Origin: Amphritea sp. 1_MG-2023 | GTDB taxonomy: Bacteria; Pseudomonadota; Gammaproteobacteria; Pseudomonadales; Balneatricaceae | DNA length: 64,000 bases | NCBI RefSeq assembly: GCF_030547545.1 | Contig: NZ_JAUOQE010000009.1 | Coordinates: 54,761-118,760 of the forward strand | Reading direction: 5' to 3' | Shown here: positions 47,003-56,564 of the stretch, piece after piece | Numbering within the stretch: the stretch's first letter is position 1 | Layout of the letters: each line of letters starts with the position of its first letter | Position numbers and translations under genes: made by a program | Notes under the pieces: model-generated | The model's database searches: none | What the model was told of the DNA's origin: nothing | The model's input: only the letters and a program-made list of their open reading frames with translations

Positions 47003-47836
47003 TTATTTAAGTTTTTCTGAGCGATTTCGATATTGAGCAGGCGCAACACCAAACTGTTCTCGAAACATATAGATGAAGGGTGATGCGGCGCTATAACCGA
47101 GCTCTAACGCGATCTGTGTGACACTATGCCCGGCGTTCAATAACTCAATGGCCTGCATCAATCTTAACTGCAAACGCCACTGCTTTAAGGTCATACCCGT
47201 TTCTCGGCGAAAACGGCGATCTAATGTACGCAAAGACACCGCCATCGAACTCGCTAACTGTTCTGAGGTGACCACCTGATCCGGCTGCTGATACAAACGA
47301 TGACATAATGCCGTTAACTCGGGACTCACGGGCCAAGGCAGAAAACGATCATCCCGCTCTAACCGGCTGAGGGATTTTAATAACAACTGCACCAGATCGT
47401 TTTCATAGGACTCTAAACCATATTCAACCTCAAATTCCGCAGCGGTGAGAATCAACTCTCGAATCAACGGTGTAATATGCAGTACCGTCGCACGCTCAGT
47501 GCCTAATGCCTGATACTCTTTCGCTAAATAGAGGCTTTTCAGATCGGCCCCATACTCGGTATATACCCGATGCTGGCAACCACTGGGCAACCAGATCGCT
47601 TGCTCTGGCGGAATAAAATATCGTTCGCCGACCAGATCCACCACCAATACGCCGGACACGGCATAGAGTAGTTGATGCCAATCATGCTGATGTGCGGGGA
47701 AATAGTGTCCCGCCGGCATCTTCTCCTGTCGGACATACAGCTCCCGCGGTAAGGCCGGCATCGTTAGCGGGCGCAGTTCGGGGGAGAGTTCAGAAGAGAG
47801 CTCAGAAGAGAGTTCGGGTGATGCTTGTCCTTTCAC
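47003..47836 (-). CDS. AraC-family regulator with N-terminal cupin domain
   Basis: A 277-residue regulator. A cupin sensor occupies about residues 35-110 (HYFPAHQHDWHQLLYAVSG) and an AraC helix-turn-helix pair the C-terminus (VTSEQLASSMAVSLRTLDRR and SVTQIALELGYSAASPFIYM). The GTG start at 47836 has AGGACA eight bases upstream, whereas the first internal ATG (47761) has none. The resulting N-terminus carries a repeated (P/S)-E-L-S tetrapeptide, encoded by four 12-bp tandem units. It is divergent from the YbfB-type transporter, its likely target. Confidence 0.9.
   Translation of the reverse strand: MKGQASPELSSELSSELSPELRPLTMPALPRELYVRQEKMPAGHYFPAHQHDWHQLLYAVSGVLVVDLVGERYFIPPEQAIWLPSGCQHRVYTEYGADLKSLYLAKEYQALGTERATVLHITPLIRELILTAAEFEVEYGLESYENDLVQLLLKSLSRLERDDRFLPWPVSPELTALCHRLYQQPDQVVTSEQLASSMAVSLRTLDRRFRRETGMTLKQWRLQLRLMQAIELLNAGHSVTQIALELGYSAASPFIYMFREQFGVAPAQYRNRSEKLK
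47770..47817. repeat. 12-bp tandem coding repeat (four units)
   Basis: Four tandem 12-bp units, each encoding [PS]-E-L-[SR], near the start of the AraC-family gene. The units differ at one to three positions. The copy number could vary in frame without disturbing the cupin domain. Confidence 0.8.
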
Positions 47837-47959
47837 AACATTTTGTCCTGTTTTATAGATATTCTGTCATTTTATAGAAAGTTTACTGATACAACATCCT
47901 CTAATCTAACCACAGTGCTACGACACCCTTTTCCATCATCACCCATAGGAAAACAGAAC

Positions 47960-49249
47960 ATGGTTGAGATTAGTAAAAACCGCATGCTAGTCACCTGCGT
48001 TTTAGCCGTGGTGGCCACCATCGGTATCGCGCGTTTTGCTTACACCCCAATGATTCCTGAAATGGCCAGCGAAGTGGGTTTAAGTGAATCGGTGGCCGGT
48101 TACCTCGCCGCCGCTAACTATGCAGGCTACCTCAGTGGCGCACTGCTAATCTCGTTTATCCATAGCTTGGCACTCAAGGCGCGTCTCTTTAGAGTCGGCT
48201 TAGTGGTATCCGTGATGACCAGTTTTGCGATGGGGCTCACCACACTGGAACCTTTATGGTATCTGTTACGCTACCTCTCTGGCTTAAGCAGTGCGGCGGG
48301 CATGTTACTCGGCGGCGGCTTACTGATGCACTGGTTAATGAAGCGTAACCATAAAGCCGAGCTGGGCATCTTCTTTTCAGGGTTAGGTATTGGCATCGTT
48401 ATTACCGCCCTGCTTTCAAACTTAATTAACGATTATTTCAGTTGGGATCAACAGTGGTTTATCTATGCACTGGTCACGCTCCTGCTCATCGCACCAGTAT
48501 GGCAATGGCTACCCGATTTCAGCACCGAGAAAGCGCTCGAAAAACACCCTCATCATCATATTTCGCTACCCCGCAGTTTTATGCCAGTGTTACAACTGGC
48601 CTACTTTTGCGCGGGCTTTGGTTATGTCATTTCAGCTACCTTTTTAATCACCATAGCCGAAAGCATTGATGCACTAGCCGGCCAAGGCTGGATAATCTGG
48701 CTCATTGCAGGTTTAAGCTGTGCACCAGCCAGTGCGCTATGGGATAAAGTCGTCGCCATGACCGGCTCTTGGCAGGCCTTGATCTGCGCTTATCTGTTGA
48801 ACGCGGTCAGTATTTTAATACTACTGTTAAGCCACCAGCTATGGGCGGTTATCCTCAGTGCGATCATTTATGGCGCAAGCTTTATCGGTATCGTTAGCAT
48901 GGTGTTGTCGATGGTGGGCCGCTTGTTCCCTGATAACCCTTCTAAACCGATGAGCCGTCTTACCTTCAGCTACGGCACCTCACAGATGATCGCACCAGCG
49001 CTCGTTGGCTATATGGCGGAATACTACGGTAACTTTGATAACGGCCTAATCATAACGCTCATTGTTATGCTGGCAGGTTGCGTGGCGATATTAGTTGCCC
49101 AACGGATTGAGCGGCAAACAGACATGCGGCTCACCTCTCACGATAGCCCTGATGAATGTTCACCTGATAAAGCGGATAATCACACAAACACCAACATAAT
49201 GGTGTCTAACACAGCCACGTCAAAAACGATTAAGGCTAAGACCGCTTAA
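47960..49249 (+). CDS. YbfB/YjiJ-family MFS transporter
   Basis: About 429 residues with twelve hydrophobic helices. N-terminal signature TIGIARFAYTPMIPEMASEVG and LAAANYAGYLSGALL place it in the YbfB/YjiJ family. The C-terminal tail of about 40 residues is hydrophilic. The ATG 47960 is preceded by ATAGGA; the earlier reading frame would overlap the divergent regulator. Substrate unknown; most likely an exporter under control of the divergent AraC regulator. Confidence 0.88.
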   Translation: MVEISKNRMLVTCVLAVVATIGIARFAYTPMIPEMASEVGLSESVAGYLAAANYAGYLSGALLISFIHSLALKARLFRVGLVVSVMTSFAMGLTTLEPLWYLLRYLSGLSSAAGMLLGGGLLMHWLMKRNHKAELGIFFSGLGIGIVITALLSNLINDYFSWDQQWFIYALVTLLLIAPVWQWLPDFSTEKALEKHPHHHISLPRSFMPVLQLAYFCAGFGYVISATFLITIAESIDALAGQGWIIWLIAGLSCAPASALWDKVVAMTGSWQALICAYLLNAVSILILLLSHQLWAVILSAIIYGASFIGIVSMVLSMVGRLFPDNPSKPMSRLTFSYGTSQMIAPALVGYMAEYYGNFDNGLIITLIVMLAGCVAILVAQRIERQTDMRLTSHDSPDECSPDKADNHTNTNIMVSNTATSKTIKAKTA

Positions 49250-49489
49250 CCACCCTGGATCAAGCCAACCATTCACTCATCAACCGGTTTAAAACTCGTT
49301 TCACCGCGATGACACAAACCGGTTAGTTGGTTACACCGCTACCACTGTTGGTGACCGACACGAGAACGTGCCTCGCGAGCAACCCTAAATATTTGCCTAA
49401 TTTGTTGCACCGTTGCTAATGCTAGCATAGAAAACAACGCGGATTTTGTGTTCCTTAGGGCTATCCAAGAGGGTCTTAAATTCGAACCG

Positions 49490-50410
49490 TCATGCCATGC
49501 CCGCCACTAGCTGCTGGGCGTGGGTCCACTGTTTGGGTGATTTCCCATACATCCGTTTGAACTCTCGACTGAACTGAGAAGAACTGACATAGCCCACATC
49601 CATCGCCGCGGTGTTGACGTTCATGCCTCCGGCAATCTTCATAGCAGCGGTATTCAGTCGCATCGACTTAACAAACTGAATGGGCGACATGGTGGTCGCC
49701 TGCTTGAATTTACGGTGCAGTACGGCCCGGCTCATCCCCACCTGTGAAGCCATATCTTCTATATTGATCGACTTATCGAGATGAGAAGACAAATACTCAA
49801 TGACTCTAGCGATTTCATTACCCACACCAAATGCACGCCTTACAGAATTGCCCGCTTCGCCTTTTAAGACGGCGTAATACAACTCACGCAGCCGAGTATC
49901 TCCCAGTATGGAGGTATCAACAGGACGACCCACCAATTGTAGCAACCGCCATAAAGCATCCGTGAAGGCCTCATCCCAGTGGGCGAGTGCAAACCCAGGG
50001 GGAACCGAACCACCTTGAGATTTAATGACACCGATAGCACTTTCCATCGCAATCGCAAGCTCAGTCATCACCTTCGTATCCAGCGAGATCATCACGCCGA
50101 GTAGAGGATTGTCAGGCGAAGCCCTCGGCGTTCCAGCCTCCACCGGCATCGACATCGAGCAACACATGTATTGACGATTGTCATAAACATATCGTTTACC
50201 ATCCAATATCGCCTCTTTAGCGCCACTGACGATGACCACGACGGAGGGTTCGTAAACCGCCGGGGCGCAGCGAACTGAATGGGTGATCCGGAAAAGCTTT
50301 ACCCCCTTCACGCCGGTCTCAACCATGCCATCTTCGCTGACTCTATTTTCAATCAGTTGTTTGATTAGCTGCTTGCTCATACCATCCACGACGTTCAATA
50401 AAACATGCAT
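49490..50410 (-). CDS. AraC-family regulator (AraC_N-type sensor domain)
   Basis: A 306-residue regulator. Residues about 25-185 match the AraC N-terminal sensor type (YEPSVVVIVSGAKEAILDG; the MSMPVEAGTPRASPDNPLLG segment), and the C-terminal 100 residues hold two helix-turn-helix units (SINIEDMASQVGMSRAVLHR; AAMDVGYVSSSQFSREFKRM). The start is uncertain: ATG 50410 or ATG 50380, neither with a strong ribosome site. Divergent from the short-chain dehydrogenase at 50576, a common pairing in which this type of regulator controls the SDR. Confidence 0.88.
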   Translation of the reverse strand: MHVLLNVVDGMSKQLIKQLIENRVSEDGMVETGVKGVKLFRITHSVRCAPAVYEPSVVVIVSGAKEAILDGKRYVYDNRQYMCCSMSMPVEAGTPRASPDNPLLGVMISLDTKVMTELAIAMESAIGVIKSQGGSVPPGFALAHWDEAFTDALWRLLQLVGRPVDTSILGDTRLRELYYAVLKGEAGNSVRRAFGVGNEIARVIEYLSSHLDKSINIEDMASQVGMSRAVLHRKFKQATTMSPIQFVKSMRLNTAAMKIAGGMNVNTAAMDVGYVSSSQFSREFKRMYGKSPKQWTHAQQLVAGMA

Positions 50411-50575
50411 TTAAGCTATCACTGAAGAATGGGAGTTTCAATCCAGTGATACGAATAGGCATGTTTTAGAGACTATTTCGCCTACTTATACACTCGCCTG
50501 AGAGTTATATTGATTCACAACGCACAGCAGCCATTATGTAACCGCTTGAATACAGCAACACTAGGAATTTGAACC

Positions 50576-51526
50576 ATGAACACGACAACCCCATTTGGGC
50601 CAAAAGGCTGGACTCCCGAGCGACTCGGTTCTCTCTCAGGCAAAACATATGTGATCACCGGTGCAAATGCCGGTGCAGGATTTCAGGCAACCCGAATACT
50701 CCTCACCAAGGGCGCAAAAGTGGTGATGTTAAACCGCAACCCAACTAAATCTGCAGCGGCCATCGCCAAGCTAAAACAGGAGTTTAGCCATCATGCTGAC
50801 GTTAGTTTTGTGCGCATGGATCTCGCTGAGCTGGCGTCGATACGCAAAGCAGCAGCAGAAGTCTTGAATAAAGTCCCTCACATCGACGCACTGATGTGCA
50901 ACGGCGCTATTGCCCAGGTCGCCAAACAGACATTAACCGTCGACGGTTTTGAAAGTCAGCTGGGTGTGAACCACTACGGTCATTTCTTGCTATGTGGCCT
51001 GTTATTCGACCGCCTCAACGAGTCCAAAGGGCGTATCGTGGTTGTCTCCAGTGAAGGCCATAAAATGGGACTGAGAACCATCCAGTTCGACGACATGAAT
51101 TGGGATAAGCACTACCATCCCAACAAAGTCTACAGCCAGAGTAAACTCGCGCAGATGATGTTCGCCTATGAATTACAAGATAAAATCAAAGCCGCACGTA
51201 AAGCGGTCAAAGTTTATGTGTGCCACCCAGGTGCAGCCAACACATCACTTATCAATGAAAAAGCCAATTTAACGACCAGGGTGTCATGGTCTTTGATGGT
51301 CAAAATAGGCATGGCGCAATCGGCTGAAAAAGGCGCCTATCCCGAAGTCATGTGCGCGACGGAAGATAATCTAAAACAGCGAGCTTATTACGGCCCGACA
51401 GGCATGATGAACTTTGGTGGCCCCGTTGGCGAATGTAAGCTCGCGTCATTTGTTTTAGACAAAGCAGTTCTAACAAAGCTCTGGGCGCTCTCCGAACGAG
51501 AAACATCTCTAAGCTGGCCGCTGTAA
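50576..51526 (+). CDS. Short-chain dehydrogenase/reductase
   Basis: A 316-residue SDR resembling the retinol-dehydrogenase/protochlorophyllide-reductase-like branch. The cofactor motif TGANAGAGFQATRILL is near residues 30-45 and the following NRN suggests NADP. The catalytic Ser is in VVVSSEGHKMG, with Tyr/Lys in VYSQSKLAQMMF. The substrate is unknown. AGGA precedes the ATG. It is divergent from the AraC_N-type regulator and ends at a bidirectional terminator shared with the large operon that arrives from the right. Confidence 0.88.
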   Translation: MNTTTPFGPKGWTPERLGSLSGKTYVITGANAGAGFQATRILLTKGAKVVMLNRNPTKSAAAIAKLKQEFSHHADVSFVRMDLAELASIRKAAAEVLNKVPHIDALMCNGAIAQVAKQTLTVDGFESQLGVNHYGHFLLCGLLFDRLNESKGRIVVVSSEGHKMGLRTIQFDDMNWDKHYHPNKVYSQSKLAQMMFAYELQDKIKAARKAVKVYVCHPGAANTSLINEKANLTTRVSWSLMVKIGMAQSAEKGAYPEVMCATEDNLKQRAYYGPTGMMNFGGPVGECKLASFVLDKAVLTKLWALSERETSLSWPL

Positions 51527-51591
51527 AACGATATTGTGCAGCTAAAGCCTTGCACTAAAGTGCATAGTTTTGACTAGCGAGTTGATACAAT

Positions 51592-51632
51592 AAAAGCTAG
51601 AAGTCAAATACCGCTATGGCTTCTAGCTTTAT
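51592..51632. terminator. Bidirectional terminator between SDR gene and the catabolic operon
   Basis: An 11-bp perfect stem aaagctagaag/cttctagcttt with a 16-base loop at 51593-51630, A-rich on the left and T-rich on the right. It lies 66 bp after the SDR gene and 13 bp after the last gene of the leftward operon. Confidence 0.75.
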
Positions 51633-51642
51633 AAGCTTAGAT

Positions 51643-52668
51643 TTATGCTTGACAAAAAGGCTTCAATACGGCCGCAAGGTTATTGCCCAAAATAGGTGAG
51701 ATATAGCCTCCCTCTTGAATAATAACCGTTGGTTTATTTAATGCTTTGATACGCTTGCCGATCTCAGAAAAGCCTTCGGTGGTGAGCTTTAATACCGCGA
51801 AAGGATCTTGCTCTGATGCATCTAATCCTAAGCCGAGAATGATCGCATCGGGTGCATAGGCTTCCAATTGCTCAAGTGCATGCTCGAATACTTTTAAATA
51901 TTCCACATCACCGGTGCCTTCTGGAACAGGAAAGTTTAGGTTATAGCCAAAGCCCTCGCCTTCACCCTTTTCATGGGCATAACCCCAGTAATGCGGATAG
52001 CAATAGGCTGGGTCGGCATGCAGCGAAATGGTCATCACATCTTTACGTTGCCAAAAGACAGCCTGTGTACCATTACCATGATGCAGATCCACATCGATAA
52101 TCGCGACCCGCTCAAAATCTTTTAATAATCGCTGAGCGGCAATCGCCGAGTTATTTAAAAAACAAAAACCAGCCGCGCCATCGGGATAGGCATGATGACC
52201 CGGTGGACGACATACCGCATAAACAGCATCGCACTCTTTGTTAGCTACTGCATCTGCCGCACTTGCCGCTGTTTGAGCAGATGCGTACACGCCGGTCCAC
52301 GTTCCAGCCCCTAAGGGACAAGAAGTATCGATCAGATGCCAACCCACTTGACCAATAATATCGCTCGGATAAGTGGCGGCATAACGGCCGGGATTACTTT
52401 TAGGGATGATTTCATCGCTAGCATCGGGTAACTCAGCCCATTTCGCATACGCCGAGCGTAAGAAATGAACGTAGTCAGGTGAATGCACTTGTGAGATATA
52501 AGACAAACCAAAGTCCGATGTTGGACTGATCGTAATATTTAAATCCTTTAGCACATTACGGAAAATATCACCCCGCTCAGGGACTTCTCGAGCCGGTGTT
52601 GATTTACCATTTTTCATATAAAATTTTGGATCATGCTGACACTGATCCTCATGATAAAAAGCTTTCAC
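51643..52668 (-). CDS. Histone-deacetylase-family amidohydrolase (acetylpolyamine amidohydrolase-like)
   Basis: A 341-residue arginase/deacetylase-fold enzyme. Active-site pieces are intact: RPPGHHAYPDGAAGFCFLNN (the His-His charge relay), IDVDLHHGNGTQAVFW (Asp and His zinc ligands), GLDASEQDPFA (third zinc-ligand Asp) and QEGGY (transition-state Tyr). The wording GLDASEQDP is closer to acetylpolyamine amidohydrolases than to eukaryotic-type HDACs. It probably removes an acyl group from an amine in the cytosol. It is the last gene of the eight-gene operon, 34 bp after the M20 amidohydrolase gene. Confidence 0.9.
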   Translation of the reverse strand: MKAFYHEDQCQHDPKFYMKNGKSTPAREVPERGDIFRNVLKDLNITISPTSDFGLSYISQVHSPDYVHFLRSAYAKWAELPDASDEIIPKSNPGRYAATYPSDIIGQVGWHLIDTSCPLGAGTWTGVYASAQTAASAADAVANKECDAVYAVCRPPGHHAYPDGAAGFCFLNNSAIAAQRLLKDFERVAIIDVDLHHGNGTQAVFWQRKDVMTISLHADPAYCYPHYWGYAHEKGEGEGFGYNLNFPVPEGTGDVEYLKVFEHALEQLEAYAPDAIILGLGLDASEQDPFAVLKLTTEGFSEIGKRIKALNKPTVIIQEGGYISPILGNNLAAVLKPFCQA

Positions 52669-52702
52669 TTAAACACACTCCTTATTCAAGGTAGGCAAAT
52701 CA

Positions 52703-53959
52703 CTAGTTTGAATTGGCGGATAGAATGATGGTGTTCAACAGGACATCACACCCTTTTTCCAACTGTTCTGGACTGGTGTATTCGCGTTCGTTGTGACTCA
52801 AACCATCTTCGGATGGCACAAAAATCATTGCGGTCGGGGTCACTCGGCTAACATAAACCGCATCATGCCCTGCGCCACTGATTAAGCGGTGAGGCGTTAT
52901 ATCGGGATAACTCATAGCGCAGGCTTGTTGAATATTGTCGAGACATTTTTCATCGAAAGGGCACGGCGGTAACGACCAAGTCTCTTTAATGTCTACCTCT
53001 AACTGGTGATGAAATGCGATCCGGTGGATGGCTTCAAATGATTTGGTTTGCAGCTCATCCAGATCTGCCTCTCGCCCTTCACGCAGATCCAACGAAAAGA
53101 TGACATTTCCTGGGGATACATTGGTTGATGAGCTTGGAATGCTTAATTCGCCAATCGTGCAACGGCTATCTTTACTCTGTGATTCCGCTATACGTGTTAA
53201 TTCCGTCACCATCTCCGCAACGCCAACCAACGCGTCATTACGAAGATCCATAGGGCTCGGTCCGGCATGACAAGAACGCCCTGTCACTTTCACGTTGTAC
53301 CAACGCATGCCTAAGACACCCGCGACTACGCCTAAATCAATATCCAAAGCTTCTAATACGGGGCCTTGTTCAATATGTAACTCATAATATTGATAGCCGA
53401 TAGGTGCATCATCATTGGCTATATCTTGATAACCGAGACGCATTAACTCTGCGCCTAAGCTGATGCCTGCCTCATCTTTTGTCGCTAAAACGTCCTCAAG
53501 CTTAAAAACGTTTGCATAAACACCTGATCCCAACATCGCGGGCTTAAAGCGTGCCCCCTCTTCATTGGTCCAAACGACGACCTCAACTGGGCGTAAGGTA
53601 TCGATACTTTTCTCATTTAAACAACGCAGCACTTCCAGCCCTGCCAAGCAGCCATACACGCCGTCAAACTTACCGCCCGTCGGCTGCGTATCTAAATGAC
53701 TGCCAGTCATGACCGGTGCTAAATCATTATCGATACCCGCACGGCGTAAAAATAGATTACCCACCGCATCGACTCTGAGCGTACAGCCAACCTCTTTTGC
53801 CCACGTAACAAAGAGATCTCTCGCTTGTTTATCTTTGTCCGTCAAAGCCAGCCGGTGACAACCGCCCACCTTACTTCCGGCAACCTCGGCATGACCTATT
53901 TCCCCAATCTCCATAATGGAGTTCCACAAACGATCACGATTACATTTTTCAACTGTCAT
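52703..53959 (-). CDS. M20-family Zn-dependent amidohydrolase (allantoate/N-carbamoyl-amino-acid hydrolase type)
   Basis: A 418-residue hydantoinase/carbamoylase-family enzyme. Metal-ligand segments: GSHLDTQPTGGKFDGVYG near residues 85-102, WTNEEGARFKPAMLGSGV near 130, HIEQGPVLE near 197-205, and SGAGHDAVYVSRVTPTAMIF near 357-376. This branch hydrolyses N-carbamoyl-L-amino acids, beta-ureido acids or allantoate. Start ATG 53959. It is 13 bp downstream of the hydroxyacid dehydrogenase gene, within the same operon. Confidence 0.9.
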   Translation of the reverse strand: MTVEKCNRDRLWNSIMEIGEIGHAEVAGSKVGGCHRLALTDKDKQARDLFVTWAKEVGCTLRVDAVGNLFLRRAGIDNDLAPVMTGSHLDTQPTGGKFDGVYGCLAGLEVLRCLNEKSIDTLRPVEVVVWTNEEGARFKPAMLGSGVYANVFKLEDVLATKDEAGISLGAELMRLGYQDIANDDAPIGYQYYELHIEQGPVLEALDIDLGVVAGVLGMRWYNVKVTGRSCHAGPSPMDLRNDALVGVAEMVTELTRIAESQSKDSRCTIGELSIPSSSTNVSPGNVIFSLDLREGREADLDELQTKSFEAIHRIAFHHQLEVDIKETWSLPPCPFDEKCLDNIQQACAMSYPDITPHRLISGAGHDAVYVSRVTPTAMIFVPSEDGLSHNEREYTSPEQLEKGCDVLLNTIILSANSN

Positions 53960-53972
53960 AATAAATCTCTAA

Positions 53973-54911
53973 TTAATAACCACGCGCCGGTTCAACTTTA
54001 TTGTTGGGCATTTCACCCATCGAAAACCGCCTAACTTCTTCGACTAAATTTTCAACAGCGGCTTGCGGTCGTACATCACTTGCATCATGAGGCGTTACTA
54101 AAATACGCGGGTGTTGCCAAAACGGGCTATTGCTAGGCAGTGGCTCTTCATCAAACACATCTAACGACGCACCGGTTAGCGAACCATCATCAAGCGCCCT
54201 CAACAGATCATCAGTGATAAGATGCCCGCCGCGACCGAGCTGAATTAAATACGCATTCGGTTTTAACTGAGCAAATAACTCCGCCGATAAAATACCTTGA
54301 GTTTGCGGTGTCAGTGGCAACACACAAATAAGCACTTCGGTTCGTTGTAAAAAGCTGGCTAATTGAGCGTCTCCACTGAAAACGGTGATCTCTGAGTTAT
54401 CTAGTCGCTTGTCGCTTTTACGCCAACCCGCCACATCGAATCCCAAGGTATAGAGATCATTGACCATTTTTTCACCCATAAAGCCCAGCCCTAACACGCC
54501 AACATTCACCTCACTCGGAGCTCGCATCGGCAAGCGCTGCCAGACTTGCTCCTCTTGTTGCTGCCGATACTGAGCAAAACAACGCTGATGATTAATCACG
54601 TTCCAAATGGCAAAGGTACTCATGATCGAGGCTTGCTCGGCATCACGATTGCGGCACACAATGACATCGTCACGAATGCTCGGACAAGCCAGAATACTGT
54701 CTACGCCGGCGGCGATAGACGCCACGACACGCACGTTTGGATAACGATCAAAGAAGTCATCTTCGGGATACCAAAGCAAGGCAAACGTCACCAATGAAGC
54801 ATCATGAGCTTGATCACAGGTCACGACCGATACTTCATCCGCATAACGATCAAACTCGGTAAGATAAGGTGCCATGTCTAAAAAGGTGCTATGTGCAACG
54901 CCATACAACAT
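53973..54911 (-). CDS. D-2-hydroxyacid dehydrogenase (GhrA-like)
   Basis: A 312-residue NAD(P)-dependent 2-hydroxyacid dehydrogenase of the glyoxylate/hydroxypyruvate reductase A type. Rossmann motif VGVLGLGFMGEKMVNDLY is near 135-152; catalytic Arg in LIQLGRGGHLI, Glu in DVFDEEPLP and His in VTPHDASDV. It would reduce a 2-oxoacid made by the pathway or oxidise the hydroxyacid. It overlaps the upstream ABC ATPase gene by one base (TGATG), indicating coupled translation. Confidence 0.9.
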   Translation of the reverse strand: MLYGVAHSTFLDMAPYLTEFDRYADEVSVVTCDQAHDASLVTFALLWYPEDDFFDRYPNVRVVASIAAGVDSILACPSIRDDVIVCRNRDAEQASIMSTFAIWNVINHQRCFAQYRQQQEEQVWQRLPMRAPSEVNVGVLGLGFMGEKMVNDLYTLGFDVAGWRKSDKRLDNSEITVFSGDAQLASFLQRTEVLICVLPLTPQTQGILSAELFAQLKPNAYLIQLGRGGHLITDDLLRALDDGSLTGASLDVFDEEPLPSNSPFWQHPRILVTPHDASDVRPQAAVENLVEEVRRFSMGEMPNNKVEPARGY

Positions 54912-56563
54912 CAGACCTGAGCCTCCATGATTTCAATCGATTGATTATCCTCAACACCCGAACGCCAATGGGCACCGGGGATCGAGGCGATCAGGCTTTT
55001 TGTATACTCATGTATGGGGGCTTCAAACACTTGACTCGTTTCACCCATTTCGACAATTTTGCCTTTCTCCATCACGATTACCCTATCGCATACTTGAGCG
55101 GCCACTCGCAGATCATGTACGACAAATAAAACGGCTAAATTCAGGCGCTTTTTCAACACGTCAATCAGCTCAAGAATTTGCGCTTGCACCGACACATCAA
55201 GTGCTGAGATAGCCTCATCCGCCACCAGTACTTCAGGATCATGAGCTAAGGCACGGGCTATGCCTATACGCTGTCGTTGCCCGCCGGAAAATTCATGCGG
55301 ATAACGATCCAGCGCGGTTTTAGGCAGCTCCACGAGCTCTAATAATTCAGCCGCTTTGGCCAACGCATCTGTTGCGGGCATGCCCTGTGCGATAGGCCCA
55401 TCGGCAATAATTTGGCCAATCGTTTTACGAGGATTCAATGAGGCATAAGGGTCTTGAAAGACCATTTGTATACGTTTTCTGAACGGCATCAGCTGTTTGC
55501 TATTTAACGACTGAATTTCGTTGCCAGCCAATAATATCTGACCACTATCGGCCTCAAGCAAACGCACGACACAACGACTCACGGTGGATTTTCCTGAACC
55601 CGATTCGCCGACTAACCCCAGAGTTTCACCCCGGTGTAGTTCAAAATTAACATCATCCGCCGCTTTAACTATGCGGGCTTTCGTAAACCAACTACCGCCG
55701 GTGGTATAGGTTTTACACAAATTTTTAACCTGTAAGATCGGCGCCTCTTGATGCACGCTAACCTCTCGCTGAGGCGATACTAACGGCGGCACGGCGGCAA
55801 TCAATTTTTTGGTGTAAGGATGCTGCGGGTGATTCAGTACCTCATCCCGTTTACCCAGCTCCACCATTTCGCCTTTTTCCATCACCACCACTCGGTCAGC
55901 GATCTCTGCCACCACACCAAAATCATGGGTAATAAACATCACTGCCGTATTGTGCTTATGCTGCAGCTCTTTAATTAACTTAAGAATCTGCGCTTGTGTG
56001 GTCACATCCAATGCCGTCGTCGGCTCATCAGCAATTAAAACAGCAGGCTCAAGTGCCAGCGCCATCGCGATCATTACCCGCTGACGCTGACCACCCGACA
56101 ATTGATGGGGGTAAGCCCGCAGCATCTTTTTCGGATCTGGCAAACCGACATCTTCTAATAAGGCTAATGTACGATCATGTCGCTCTGTCGCAGACATCGC
56201 CGTGTGGATCAAAAACACTTCTGAAATTTGATCTTCGACTCGCATCAATGGATTGAGCGCCGTCATCGGCTCTTGGAAAATCATACTGATGCGATTGCCT
56301 CGCAGCGCTCTCGCTCTTCGCTCTTCCAATGACGTTAAGTCAAAACCATCGAAGGTCACCGCCCCGCTGTCGACTTCAATCACCTTAGGCAGCAATCCCA
56401 TCACCGCGTTGGCTGTCATCGATTTACCAGAACCAGACTCACCCACGACACATAACAATTCACCCGGCATTAATTCATAATTGACATTTCTAATCGCAAA
56501 TTCACGATCAGCACCTTTGGGTAGACGAATACTTAAATTTTCAACATGCAATAAAGGTTTCAT
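54911..56563 (-). CDS. Fused dual-ATPase of a peptide/opine-type ABC importer (DppD-DppF-like)
   Basis: A 550-residue protein containing two complete ABC ATPases in tandem. Walker A GESGSGKS occurs twice (about residues 39-46 and 315-322). The signatures are LSGGQRQR and FSGGQRQR, and Walker B regions VLIADEPTTALD and VLVADEAISALD follow. Each half ends in the oligopeptide-binding C-terminal extension (HPQHPYTKKLIAAVPP; HEYTKSLIASIPG). The fusion resembles GsiA. It energises the importer formed with the two permeases and the binding protein encoded upstream. Confidence 0.93.
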   Translation of the reverse strand: MKPLLHVENLSIRLPKGADREFAIRNVNYELMPGELLCVVGESGSGKSMTANAVMGLLPKVIEVDSGAVTFDGFDLTSLEERRARALRGNRISMIFQEPMTALNPLMRVEDQISEVFLIHTAMSATERHDRTLALLEDVGLPDPKKMLRAYPHQLSGGQRQRVMIAMALALEPAVLIADEPTTALDVTTQAQILKLIKELQHKHNTAVMFITHDFGVVAEIADRVVVMEKGEMVELGKRDEVLNHPQHPYTKKLIAAVPPLVSPQREVSVHQEAPILQVKNLCKTYTTGGSWFTKARIVKAADDVNFELHRGETLGLVGESGSGKSTVSRCVVRLLEADSGQILLAGNEIQSLNSKQLMPFRKRIQMVFQDPYASLNPRKTIGQIIADGPIAQGMPATDALAKAAELLELVELPKTALDRYPHEFSGGQRQRIGIARALAHDPEVLVADEAISALDVSVQAQILELIDVLKKRLNLAVLFVVHDLRVAAQVCDRVIVMEKGKIVEMGETSQVFEAPIHEYTKSLIASIPGAHWRSGVEDNQSIEIMEAQV

Positions 56564-56564
56564 A

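Noticed and set aside
49265..49330. Hairpin with arms aaccggttt/aaaccggtt and outer ccaac/gttgg
   Set aside because: The loop is 25 bases long, the outer arms are not symmetrically placed and no T-run follows; it may be a weak terminator after the YbfB-type gene but is not supported.
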